From assembly GCF_030149235.1 (NCBI RefSeq), contig NZ_JASBRW010000039.1, positions 1 through 46,649 on the forward strand: 46,649 nucleotides of DNA, written 5' to 3'. This document shows, piece after piece, positions 30,213 through 37,747 of this stretch. The notes beneath the pieces are model-generated. The model made no database searches. It was not told where the DNA came from and was given only the letters and a program-made list of their open reading frames with translations. How positions within the stretch are numbered: the first letter of the stretch is position 1; every line of letters begins with the position of its first letter. This DNA is from Maricaulis sp. GTDB taxonomy: Bacteria; Pseudomonadota; Alphaproteobacteria; Caulobacterales; Maricaulaceae. A program made the position numbers and the translations under genes.

Positions 30213-31366
30213 CCCTTCACATCCTGCATCACCACGCGGCCATCCTTGAGCGCCAGGGCGATCTCGCCCTGCATCAAGCGCACCGCGGGTTCGCCGAACA
30301 CCTCGCGGCGCCAGCCCTTATTGGCCGGGATGTCCGCTTTGGGGTCGGCGGCGAGTTTTTCCAGGTCCGGCACGGTCGCGATCAGGCGGGTGGCGACACC
30401 GGCCTCTTCAGCGACGCGCTTGAGATAGACTTTGAGGAGCTCGACCGTCGGGCCAACATTGGAGGGCGGCGGGGCGGGTTTTTCCACCTTCGGCGCGTAA
30501 TTCTCCGCATCGGCCATGGCCGCCCGCATCGCCTCGTAGAGGCGTTCAGCCGGGCGCGAGCGTTCAAAGCCTTTCGGCACGGCGCGCAGGCCCTGCAGCT
30601 CGCTCGCCTGGGTTGGCGCGGTCGCAGCGATCTCGTAAAGCGCGTCGTCCTTCATCACCCGCTGACGCGGCATGTCGCGGGTCTGGGCCTCGCGTTCACG
30701 CCAGGCGGCGGCACAGCGCAGACCGGCCAGCCATTGCGGCGTCATCTTGCGCAGCTTCAGACGCTTCCAGGCGTCTTCCGGGTTGAGTTCATAGGTCGCC
30801 GGGCGGGTGAGGATCCCCATTTCTTCCGACAGCCAGTCCTCGCGGCCCTTGCGGTCGAGCTTTTCGCGCATGATCGGGTAGAGGTCACGCAGATGGGTGA
30901 CGTCGGCCATGGCGTATTTGAGCTGTTTGTCGCTCAAGGGGCGGCGCGACCAGTCGGTAAAGCGCGGGCCCTTGTCGATGGGGCGCTTGAGGAGGGCGCG
31001 GACGAGGCCGTCATAGGCGATGGAATCGCCCAGTCCGAGCGCCATGGCGCCGACCTGGGTGTCAAACAGCGGTGCCGGGATGAGGCCTTCGCCCTGGTGG
31101 AAGAAAATCTCCAGGTCCTGGCGTGCGGCGTGGAAGACTTTCATCACGCGATCATCGGCCATCAGCTCCCAGAAGGGCTCGAGGTCGAGGCCTTCAGCGA
31201 GCGGGTCGATGATGATTTCCGTGTCATGGCCGGCGGCCTGGATCAGGCACAGGGCCGGCCAGTACACGGTCTCACGCATAAACTCGGTGTCGACGGCGAC
31301 GAAATCGCTTTGCAGGAGCGCATCACAGGCGCGGGTCAGCTCTGCTGTCGTGGTAATCATGGTCAT
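30209..31366 (-). CDS. rnd: Ribonuclease D
   Basis: 3'-5' exoribonuclease that trims tRNA precursors. The DEDD catalytic residues are visible: Asp and Glu in AVDTEFMRE, Asp in FHAARQDLEIF, and Tyr/Asp in KYAMADVTHLRDLY. HRDC domains follow (ALYEIAATAPTQASELQGLR). I start it at ATG 31366 (385 residues), where the family N-terminus MTMITTTAEL begins. A longer in-frame start at 31441 overlaps the MFS gene and has no ribosome site. It is the last gene on this strand after the LplT-like transporter. Confidence 0.93.
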   Translation of the reverse strand: MTMITTTAELTRACDALLQSDFVAVDTEFMRETVYWPALCLIQAAGHDTEIIIDPLAEGLDLEPFWELMADDRVMKVFHAARQDLEIFFHQGEGLIPAPLFDTQVGAMALGLGDSIAYDGLVRALLKRPIDKGPRFTDWSRRPLSDKQLKYAMADVTHLRDLYPIMREKLDRKGREDWLSEEMGILTRPATYELNPEDAWKRLKLRKMTPQWLAGLRCAAAWREREAQTRDMPRQRVMKDDALYEIAATAPTQASELQGLRAVPKGFERSRPAERLYEAMRAAMADAENYAPKVEKPAPPPSNVGPTVELLKVYLKRVAEEAGVATRLIATVPDLEKLAADPKADIPANKGWRREVFGEPAVRLMQGEIALALKDGRVVMQDVKG

Positions 31367-31403
31367 GGGTGGGGTTGTTACCCCCACCCGATTTAATTTT
31401 CCA

Positions 31404-32708
31404 TCACGAAGGGCTGTAGGGCCGGTTGGGTGATCCGACATAGCGCATGCTGGCCAGGGCGATTAGCCCGGTGCCGACGCCGACGAAGACGAACACCCAC
31501 CAGATCGGCAGCGCAAACGTGCTCAGGGCGAGCAGGCCGAGCTGGCCGATCGAGGCGCCCAGCGCGTTGAGCAGGGTACCGGCGGCGAGCAGGCGAGCCC
31601 GCTTTTCCACCGGGGCCCGGCGCTGGGCCATGGCCTGCAGCGGCACGATGTAGAGACCGGCAAAAACCGCCGAGGCGAAGAAGGCAATCAGCAAGTGCCA
31701 GTTGTCCGGGTTCTGGGCGAAAGCGATAGGGCCGACCGGTTCCGGCGTCGGCACCCAGGTCGCCACCTGCCAGCCGATATAGAGATTGATCGCCAAGAGA
31801 CCGAAACCGCCCAAAACGGTGAAGATGATGGCATCGCGGCCCTTGGTCAGCGCGCCGACGGCCAGCGAACCGGTGGCGGCACCGATAACGAAGAGGACGG
31901 AGAACAGGGTCACCAGGCCCGCGCCTTCTCCCATGACCTCGCGCACGAGGAGCGGCATCAAGGTCATCAGTCCGGCGGTGAAGAGATAGAACCAGGCCAT
32001 GCCCAGGAGCGGGCGCAGGACCTGCGGCAATTGCGTTGCGAAATAGATGATACGCCCGGTCTCGATGATGAAATTCCAGCGGATTTTCAGATCCGGATTG
32101 GCGGCCGGCGAGGGCGGTGTGGGCACGATACTGGCAAAGCCGGCAATCGCGAACACGATCAGGATACCCGCCACAATCTGCGGCCCGTTGGGCATGGCGG
32201 CGAGCAATTGCCCGCCAGCCTGGCCTAAAAGGAGGCAGAGGAAGAAAACGGCGCCGAACAGGGCATTACCCGCCACCAGCTCCTCCGGTTTGAGATAATG
32301 CGGCATGGAGGAGACGCGTGAAGGGGCATAGAAGGCCGACTGAGCGCCCATCAGGAACAGGGTCAGGATCAGGATCCAGCCATTGTTGAGGAGGAAGCCG
32401 GCCGCCGCGACCAGCATCAGGATGATCTCGGCAAACTTGGCCCGGCGCATCAGCGTGGCGCGGTCATATCGATCCGCGATCTGGCCGGAGATGGCCGAGA
32501 ATAGAAACAGCGGCAGGGTGAAGGCCGTGGCCGCGATCGGCACCACGGTTTCTGACGGCAAATCGGCCACGGTGAGACCGGAGAAGGTCGCCATGATGAT
32601 CAGCGCGTTCTTGAACATATTGTCGTTGAACGTGCCCAGCGCCGAGGCGGTGAGGATCGGCGTGAAGCGTTTCGTGCCGATCAAGGAGAGGGAGGATTTC
32701 AGGCTCAT
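31404..32708 (-). CDS. LplT-like MFS transporter
   Basis: The 434-residue membrane protein has about 12 predicted helices. Its N-terminus TASALGTFNDNMFKNALIIM matches the LplT/Aas lysophospholipid-transporter branch of the major facilitator superfamily (FNDNxFKNAL). SGQIADRYDRATLMRR is the loop 2-3 MFS signature. LplT flips lysophospholipids to the inner leaflet for re-acylation. Here its start overlaps a PlsC-type acyltransferase gene by 4 bases, which strongly supports a lipid role. The exact substrate is inferred. Confidence 0.83.
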   Translation of the reverse strand: MSLKSSLSLIGTKRFTPILTASALGTFNDNMFKNALIIMATFSGLTVADLPSETVVPIAATAFTLPLFLFSAISGQIADRYDRATLMRRAKFAEIILMLVAAAGFLLNNGWILILTLFLMGAQSAFYAPSRVSSMPHYLKPEELVAGNALFGAVFFLCLLLGQAGGQLLAAMPNGPQIVAGILIVFAIAGFASIVPTPPSPAANPDLKIRWNFIIETGRIIYFATQLPQVLRPLLGMAWFYLFTAGLMTLMPLLVREVMGEGAGLVTLFSVLFVIGAATGSLAVGALTKGRDAIIFTVLGGFGLLAINLYIGWQVATWVPTPEPVGPIAFAQNPDNWHLLIAFFASAVFAGLYIVPLQAMAQRRAPVEKRARLLAAGTLLNALGASIGQLGLLALSTFALPIWWVFVFVGVGTGLIALASMRYVGSPNRPYSPS

Positions 32709-33430
32709 GCCATTTCCTCCTGGAAGGTCTGGCCTTCCGCTTCCAAAGCCCGCGTGCGCGTTTCCACTGCGTCCTGCAGGCGTTGCATGAAAATTTCCCG
32801 GGGCAGGCCTGGCGGCAGCGGGTCGAGGAATTCGATCACCGCCTTGCCGGGGCTTTTCTCCCAGTCTTCCTGCTGCCAGCGCAGGCCCAGATTGGTCGCC
32901 ACGGGGATCACGGGGCGCTCGAGCGTCTGGTAGATCTTGTAGACGCCCTTGCGATATCTCTTGGTTTCACCGATCGCAGCCAGCCCGCCTTCCGGATAGA
33001 TCAGGATCGGGCGGTTCTCGCCATGTGAGCGCGCGATCGCGTCTTCCAGCGCCCCCGGGGCGGTGGTGTTGCCCTGGCTGTTGACCATGGTGGCGCCAGC
33101 GATGCGAACGATGCGGTTGATCAGCGGAAATTTTTCGATGCCATTGCCGATGACGAAATTGATGTCGCCGGAGATGGCCAGCATCAGCGGACCGTCGGCA
33201 TAGGATTGGTGCTTGGCGGCGAGGATAACCGGCTGGCCCTTGGGCGGGGTGCCGCGGACCTCGATCTTGATGCCGGCGACCCAGTGCATGGTGAAGCGGA
33301 TGGTATGGGCATAGCCGATCATCGTCTTCACCAGCGGCGTGCGCCAGGGCAGCCAGGACAGGCCATAGCAGGTCAGCGCAAAGACCGCCGAGATACCCCA
33401 GAACAGGCCGTTAAAGATAAAGGACCGCAT
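32705..33430 (-). CDS. PlsC-type acyltransferase, copy 1
   Basis: 1-acyl-sn-glycerol-3-phosphate acyltransferase family, with an N-terminal membrane helix (FIFNGLFWGISAVFALTCYG). Motif I is KHQSYADG, keeping His-x4-Asp; motif III is IYPEGGLAAIGE in place of the usual FPEGTR. I use ATG 33430 because GGAGG is 8 bases upstream, whereas ATG 33436 would abut it; the resulting MRSFIFN matches the next gene. The product has 241 residues. Overlaps the LplT-like gene by 4 bases. The acyl acceptor is not determined by sequence. Confidence 0.87.
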   Translation of the reverse strand: MRSFIFNGLFWGISAVFALTCYGLSWLPWRTPLVKTMIGYAHTIRFTMHWVAGIKIEVRGTPPKGQPVILAAKHQSYADGPLMLAISGDINFVIGNGIEKFPLINRIVRIAGATMVNSQGNTTAPGALEDAIARSHGENRPILIYPEGGLAAIGETKRYRKGVYKIYQTLERPVIPVATNLGLRWQQEDWEKSPGKAVIEFLDPLPPGLPREIFMQRLQDAVETRTRALEAEGQTFQEEMA

Positions 33431-33475
33431 GGTCATTTCCTCCCCGGGGCGCGTTGGCCCCGCCGGCGGGCGTGT

Positions 33476-34246
33476 CTAGATGCACGCCTCTGCCCGGCTT
33501 TCATTATTGTCGACACAGTGCAGTGCTTGGTGCTGGTGCGCAAATTCTGCTTCCAGGGCACGCGATTTGGCTTCCACATCACGCTCCAGCTTGGCCAGGA
33601 AGGCGTCGCGATCGGCGCTCGGTTGCATCGGTTCAAGGAATTCGATCACGGCCGTACCCTTGAACTTGGACCATTTCTGCTGCGGCCAGCACTGACCCAG
33701 ATTGGTGGCGACCGGCACCACCGGACGATCCAGTTGGTGCGACATGCGCCAGGCACCCGAGCGATAGCGCATGCCGGTGCCCACCTCGGTCAGATGACCT
33801 TCCGGGTAGATCAGGATCGGACGCGGCGCGCCTTCACCCTGGCTGCGGGCCATGCCGTCTTTCAGGCTCTGAGCGGCTTTCTCGCCGCCCTGGGTGTTGA
33901 CCACAATGGCGCCGCACCGAGTGAGCACCCAGCCGATCAGCGGGAATTTCAGCATGTGGTCGCCACATACGAAGTTCACATCACCGGTCTTGGCCATCAT
34001 GACGATGCCATCGCCCCAGGACTGGTGCTTGGCCGCGATGACGACCGGCTGGTTCTTCGGCGGGGTGCCGCGGACCTCGACCTTGATGCCGCAGATGACA
34101 CGCATCAGGATCACGGTTGCGCGCGAATAGGAGCGGATGCCGTGCATCAGCGCCCATCGGCCGGGCAGGAGCGCCAGCAGGGCGCAGACGATGGCGTAGA
34201 CGCCGGACAGGGACCAATAGGCAATATTGAAGATGAAGGACCGCAT
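33476..34246 (-). CDS. PlsC-type acyltransferase, copy 2
   Basis: Tandem paralogue of the neighbouring acyltransferase; both begin MRSFIFN and share KVEVRGTPPKNQP-like and KHQSWGDG (His-x4-Asp) segments. The second motif is IYPEGHLTEVG. The 256-residue product has an N-terminal hydrophobic helix and an AAAGGAG-type ribosome site. It probably acylates lysophosphatidate or another lysolipid at the inner membrane. The copy-specific role cannot be read here. It sits 47 bases after the TetR gene on the same strand. Confidence 0.87.
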   Translation of the reverse strand: MRSFIFNIAYWSLSGVYAIVCALLALLPGRWALMHGIRSYSRATVILMRVICGIKVEVRGTPPKNQPVVIAAKHQSWGDGIVMMAKTGDVNFVCGDHMLKFPLIGWVLTRCGAIVVNTQGGEKAAQSLKDGMARSQGEGAPRPILIYPEGHLTEVGTGMRYRSGAWRMSHQLDRPVVPVATNLGQCWPQQKWSKFKGTAVIEFLEPMQPSADRDAFLAKLERDVEAKSRALEAEFAHQHQALHCVDNNESRAEACI

Positions 34247-34293
34247 GACGGGCTCCTTTGCTCAATGAAAACTTGTGTGGGGTTGAGGTCGGA

Positions 34294-34923
34294 TCAGGCC
34301 GAGTGCAGCACGGCCATGATGGCGCGGGTAAAGGCCTCGACATGAGCCGATAGCGGGCGCTTGATACGGCCATAGAGGCTGTATTCCGCGCTCTGCATGA
34401 CCACGCCCAGCGCCATGCCGGAGTAAAGCTCCGGATCGGCCTTGGGGATTTCGCCGCGCTCCATCGCCTGGGACACGACCTCGGTCATGAAGTCCGACGG
34501 GTCGGCACCGCCATCGCCTGAGGCGGCGATGAAGTTGTTGCGATGGGTGAGGTGATAGGTGAATTGCGCCGGATCGCTGTCGGCCAGTTCGCAATAGGCT
34601 TTGACCAGCGCGCGGGCGGTCTCTTCCATATTCGCGTCCGGCACCAGGTGGGAGATAACAAGGTCCTGAAGCTTATGGTGAATAGCCTCGAACATCAGTC
34701 GCGCCAGCTCGTCCTTGGAGCGGAAATGGCGATACATGGCGCCATCGGAAATGGTGCAGGCATCAGCGATCTGCTTGATAGAGACCCCGTCCAGCCCGTG
34801 CTCGGCAAACAGTTTCAGCGCCGCCCGCTCAATGCGGGCCTTGGTCGTCCCATAGCGCGCCGTGACGCCCTCATTGGGATCCATATCGTCGAAAATGTCC
34901 GTTTTCAGCATTCCGGTTTTCAT
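34294..34923 (-). CDS. TetR-family transcriptional regulator
   Basis: The 209-residue protein has an N-terminal helix-turn-helix at about 30-70 (ALKLFAEHGLDGVSIKQIAD, then GAMYRHFRSKDELARLMFE), followed by an all-helical ligand domain. I chose ATG 34923, with GGGAG about 9 bases upstream; in-frame extension to 34995 would read through the operator-like repeats. It is first in a run with two acyltransferases and an LplT-like transporter, which it likely controls together with itself. An acyl-CoA or fatty-acid ligand is plausible but unproven. Confidence 0.88.
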   Translation of the reverse strand: MKTGMLKTDIFDDMDPNEGVTARYGTTKARIERAALKLFAEHGLDGVSIKQIADACTISDGAMYRHFRSKDELARLMFEAIHHKLQDLVISHLVPDANMEETARALVKAYCELADSDPAQFTYHLTHRNNFIAASGDGGADPSDFMTEVVSQAMERGEIPKADPELYSGMALGVVMQSAEYSLYGRIKRPLSAHVEAFTRAIMAVLHSA

Positions 34924-34941
34924 CGCTCGCGCTCCCCAGGG

Positions 34942-34962
34942 TGTAAGTAAACGATCATTCAC
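34942..34962. promoter_or_regulatory. Operator-like repeat, proximal
   Basis: TGTAAGTAA (34942-34950) and ATTCAC (34957-34962) form an imperfect dyad 19 bases in front of the tetR ATG, just downstream of the likely -10. Its half-sites recur inverted at 34996-35012. Confidence 0.55.
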
Positions 34963-34966
34963 ATGC

Positions 34967-34995
34967 TTTATGGCGTGGGCTTTAGGGGAATGCAA
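34967..34995 (-). promoter_or_regulatory. Candidate promoter of the tetR-plsC-plsC-lplT run
   Basis: On the minus strand TTGCAT (34990-34995) and CATAAA (34967-34972) are separated by exactly 17 bases. They lie between two operator-like repeats, the layout expected for a self-repressed TetR gene. Confidence 0.4.
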
Positions 34996-35012
34996 GTGAA
35001 TAGTTACTTACA
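34996..35012. promoter_or_regulatory. Operator-like repeat, distal
   Basis: GTGAATAGTTACTTACA is an imperfect dyad. Its GTGAAT and TTACTTACA halves are the reverse complements of ATTCAC and TGTAAGTAA in the proximal site. It abuts the candidate -35 box. Confidence 0.55.
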
Positions 35013-35208
35013 TGGCGCAAAAATGATCTGGTAGTGGGTTAAGACGTTGTTCTGGGGCGGTATTCAATTCGCTCGAAACCTCCAACGCCCCCTCATCCTG
35101 ACGCAAGTCAGGACCCCGAAAGGGCGAGTTCGTCCATGATCTCATTGTGTCTGACGAGGCGGTTCTGGGCTTCACACCGGCGCTGTGATGGCGAGGTTCA
35201 GCCAAGAA
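35013..35208. other. Gap between TetR and the Cys-rich secreted protein
   Basis: With its flanks, the stretch from 34924 to 35263 is the longest region without a gene. Besides the operator-like repeats, it holds one REP-like hairpin and a terminator (listed separately). The only open frame (65 codons, minus strand, 35008-35205) reads through the hairpin and has no coding character. I see nothing else. Confidence 0.6.
35096..35113. repeat. REP-like palindrome with GCAA loop
   Basis: TCCTGAC-GCAA-GTCAGGA is a perfect 7-bp stem closed by a GNRA-type tetraloop. It lies in a non-coding gap and looks like a dispersed extragenic palindrome. No second copy was noticed in this window. Confidence 0.5.
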
Positions 35209-35237
35209 AAAAGACGCTCCTGTCCGGAGCGTCTTTT
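35209..35237. terminator. Bidirectional terminator for the Cys-rich protein gene
   Basis: AAAAGACGCTCC (35209-35220) pairs with GGAGCGTCTTTT (35226-35237) around a 5-base loop. It is 26 bases past the stop of the minus-strand gene at 35264 and can work in both directions. Confidence 0.88.
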
Positions 35238-35263
35238 GTGTTCAGGATGTGGTGGGTTTCGAG

Positions 35264-35686
35264 CTAGCCGTCGCAGCCATACTCACCATCGACATTCGAG
35301 GTCCACCAGCTGCCGTTCTCGCCGCAAGGGTTGGCGAGGATCATGTTCTTGCAGTCATTGGCATCCTCATTCCAGTTGCACCAGCAAGACACGCTGTTCT
35401 CGCCGTGCTCGCAGTTATAGCGCGGTTCATAGGCCGCGCCGGATAGACGGGTCGCCGGATTCTCATAGATCCGGTCTTCCCGTGGGGTCGCCCGCGACAT
35501 CGGCTCGGCTTGCAAGGTCCGGCGCAGGACCTGGCGCAATCGTTGTGGCGTAGCGTCTTGGACGGCCGCATAATTCAGGGTGAACTCCTCCTGCGACGGC
35601 GCGTCCTGCGTCGATTGGGCAAGGACGGGTGTAGCGAAGGCGGCCAGCAACACGGCCAGGCAAGTCAAGATGGATTTGAGGCTCAT
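35264..35686 (-). CDS. Small cysteine-rich secreted protein, unknown
   Basis: The 140-residue product starts at ATG 35686 with a GGGGAG ribosome site and a signal peptide ending near residue 24 (LAAFATPVLAQ). A polar helical segment (about 30-75) is followed by a C-terminal module with six cysteines at 91, 101, 103, 112, 121 and 138, plus Trp and acidic residues (SCWCNWNEDANDCKN). The even cysteine count suggests three disulfides in an exported domain. I do not recognise the family. It is monocistronic: a terminator follows and aspS diverges. Confidence 0.78.
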   Translation of the reverse strand: MSLKSILTCLAVLLAAFATPVLAQSTQDAPSQEEFTLNYAAVQDATPQRLRQVLRRTLQAEPMSRATPREDRIYENPATRLSGAAYEPRYNCEHGENSVSCWCNWNEDANDCKNMILANPCGENGSWWTSNVDGEYGCDG

Positions 35687-35790
35687 TATATCTCCCCCTG
35701 AGTGAATTCGCCTGCACAGGCTATCGCGACAGGCGAGCGGGGGCAAACATGATGGCGTGCGGGTGAACTGCAGCTGAACCCCCACAATCC

Positions 35791-35819
35791 TTGACATTCC
35801 ACCCCGCAAACCGGCATGT
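35791..35819 (+). promoter_or_regulatory. Candidate aspS promoter
   Basis: A perfect -35 hexamer TTGACA (35791-35796) lies about 69 bases before the chosen aspS ATG. With 17-base spacing the -10 (GCATGT at 35814-35819) is weak. Transcription would then begin near 35826, which favours ATG 35836 or 35860 over any start further upstream. Confidence 0.45.
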
Positions 35820-35859
35820 CGCGGCGACCTGTTTCATGTTCTTTTCGGACGACGCACCC

Positions 35860-37671
35860 ATGCACGCTTATCGCTCCCATACCTGCGCTGAACTGCGCCC
35901 GGATCATGTCGGCCAGACGGCCCGTATTTCCGGCTGGATCCACCGCAAGCGCGACCATGGCGGTCTCTTGTTCATCGACCTGCGCGATCACTACGGCTTG
36001 ACCCAGTGTGTGCTGGAGCCGGAGAGCGAGCATTTCGAAACGCTCGAGCGTCTGCGCGTGGAAAGCGTCGTGACCATTACCGGTGAGGTGATTGCCCGCT
36101 CCGCCGACACTGTGAACGAGAACCTGCCGACCGGCGGCGTCGAGCTGCGGGTGAAGGGGCTGGAGATCCAGTCCGAAGCGGAAGAGCTGCCGCTGCCGGT
36201 CTTCGGTGAGCCGGAATGGTCCGAGGAAGTCCGCCTCAAGCACCGCTATATCGACCTGCGCCGCGAAAGCCTGCATGCGCGTATCATCAAGCGCTCGCAG
36301 ATCATCGACTCGATCCGCCGCCGCATGGTCGAAGAGGGCTTTACCGAATACCAGACGCCGATCCTGACGGCCTCGTCGCCGGAAGGCGCGCGTGACTTCC
36401 TGGTGCCGGCTCGCCTGCACCCGGGCAAGTTCTACGCCCTGCCTCAGGCGCCGCAGCAGTTCAAACAGCTGATCATGGTTTCCGGTTTCGACCGCTATTT
36501 CCAGATCGCGCCCTGCTTCCGTGACGAGGACGCGCGCGCTGACCGCGCCCCGGGCGAGTTCTACCAGCTCGACATGGAAATGAGCTTCGCCACCCAGGAA
36601 GACGTGTTCAACGTCATCGAGCCGGTAATGAAGGGCCTGTTCGAGGAGTTTTCCGAAGGCTGGGCCGTTCCGGACGAGCACTTCCCGCACATCGCCTACA
36701 AGGACGCCATGCAGTGGTATGGCTCCGACAAGCCGGACCTGCGTAACCCGATCAAGATGTCCGACGTGTCCGACACTTTCCGCGGCTCGGGCTTCAAGGT
36801 CTTCGCCGGCATGCTCGAGCGCAATCCGAAGATCCAGGTCTGGGCCATCCCGGCCAAGACCGGTGGTTCGCGCGCCTTCTGCGACCGGATGAATTCCTGG
36901 GCCCAGAAAGAGGGCCAGCCGGGCATGGGCTATATCTTCTGGCGCGAGACCGAGGGCGGTCTCGAGGCCGCTGGCCCGATCGCCAAGAATATCGGCGAGG
37001 AGCGCACTGAGGCGCTGCGCGTCGAGCTCGGCCTGGAAGCCGGTGATGCCGTCTTCTTCGCCGCCGGTGACCCGAGCGAGTTCGCCGGCTTTGCCGGTCG
37101 GGCCCGCGATGTCGTCGGTACCGAGCTGGACCTGTGCGAGAAAGACACCTTCCGCTTCTGCTGGATTGTCGACTTCCCGATGTATGAGTGGGATGAGGAC
37201 AACAAGAAGGTCGAGTTCTCCCACAACCCGTTCTCCATGCCGCAGATGACGGCCGAGGAATTCCTGGCGCTGGACAACCCGTCTGACGACGAGCTCCTCG
37301 CCATGAAGGCCTGGCAGTACGACATCGTTTGTAACGGTGTGGAACTGTCCTCCGGCGCGGTGCGGAACCACCGTCCGGACGTCATGCTGAAGGCCTTCTC
37401 CTATGCCGGCTACGGCCAGGACGTGGTCGAGGAAGAGTTCGGCGGCATGCTCAACGCCTTCCGCTATGGCGCGCCGCCGCACGCCGGTATCGCTCCGGGT
37501 GTCGACCGCATCGTCATGCTGTTGTGCAACCAGGAAAACCTGCGCGAAGTCGTCATGTTCCCGAAAGACCAGCAGGCCCGCGACCTGATGATGAACGCGC
37601 CGGGTACGGCCGAGAACAAGCATCTGCGCGAGCTGCACATCCGCACCGTGGTGCCGGAAGAAAAGAAATAG
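35860..37671 (+). CDS. aspS: Aspartyl-tRNA synthetase, probably non-discriminating
   Basis: Class II synthetase of 603 residues. An OB-fold anticodon domain (about 1-105; [18 protein letters not shown]) is followed by the class II core (motif 2 [10 protein letters not shown]; motif 3 GVDRIVML) with the bacterial GAD insertion between. His33 in RKRDHGG matches the residue that marks non-discriminating AspRS in Pseudomonas, whereas discriminating enzymes have Leu there. Such enzymes also charge tRNA-Asn, and GatCAB then amidates it. That reading is inferred from one residue. ATG 35860 is preferred; 35836 is an in-frame alternative. Confidence 0.94.
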   Translation: MHAYRSHTCAELRPDHVGQTARISGWIHRKRDHGGLLFIDLRDHYGLTQCVLEPESEHFETLERLRVESVVTITGEVIARSADTVNENLPTGGVELRVKGLEIQSEAEELPLPVFGEPEWSEEVRLKHRYIDLRRESLHARIIKRSQIIDSIRRRMVEEGFTEYQTPILTASSPEGARDFLVPARLHPGKFYALPQAPQQFKQLIMVSGFDRYFQIAPCFRDEDARADRAPGEFYQLDMEMSFATQEDVFNVIEPVMKGLFEEFSEGWAVPDEHFPHIAYKDAMQWYGSDKPDLRNPIKMSDVSDTFRGSGFKVFAGMLERNPKIQVWAIPAKTGGSRAFCDRMNSWAQKEGQPGMGYIFWRETEGGLEAAGPIAKNIGEERTEALRVELGLEAGDAVFFAAGDPSEFAGFAGRARDVVGTELDLCEKDTFRFCWIVDFPMYEWDEDNKKVEFSHNPFSMPQMTAEEFLALDNPSDDELLAMKAWQYDIVCNGVELSSGAVRNHRPDVMLKAFSYAGYGQDVVEEEFGGMLNAFRYGAPPHAGIAPGVDRIVMLLCNQENLREVVMFPKDQQARDLMMNAPGTAENKHLRELHIRTVVPEEKK

Positions 37672-37696
37672 GCGCGGCTTGCCGCCCAGAAATGCG

Positions 37697-37724
37697 AAGA
37701 GCCGCCCGGTTGGGCGGCTCTTTT
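37697..37724. terminator. Terminator between aspS and the pentapeptide gene
   Basis: AAGAGCCGCCC (37697-37707) pairs with GGGCGGCTCTT (37712-37722) around a GGTT loop, followed by further T residues. It lies in the convergent gap 26 bases after aspS and 24 bases past the pentapeptide gene stop. Confidence 0.85.
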
Positions 37725-37747
37725 CGTTTTGCCGGACGCCAGGATGG

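Noticed and set aside
35008..35205. A 65-codon minus-strand open frame between tetR and the Cys-rich gene
   Set aside because: It reads through a palindrome, starts inside an operator-like repeat and lacks a ribosome site.
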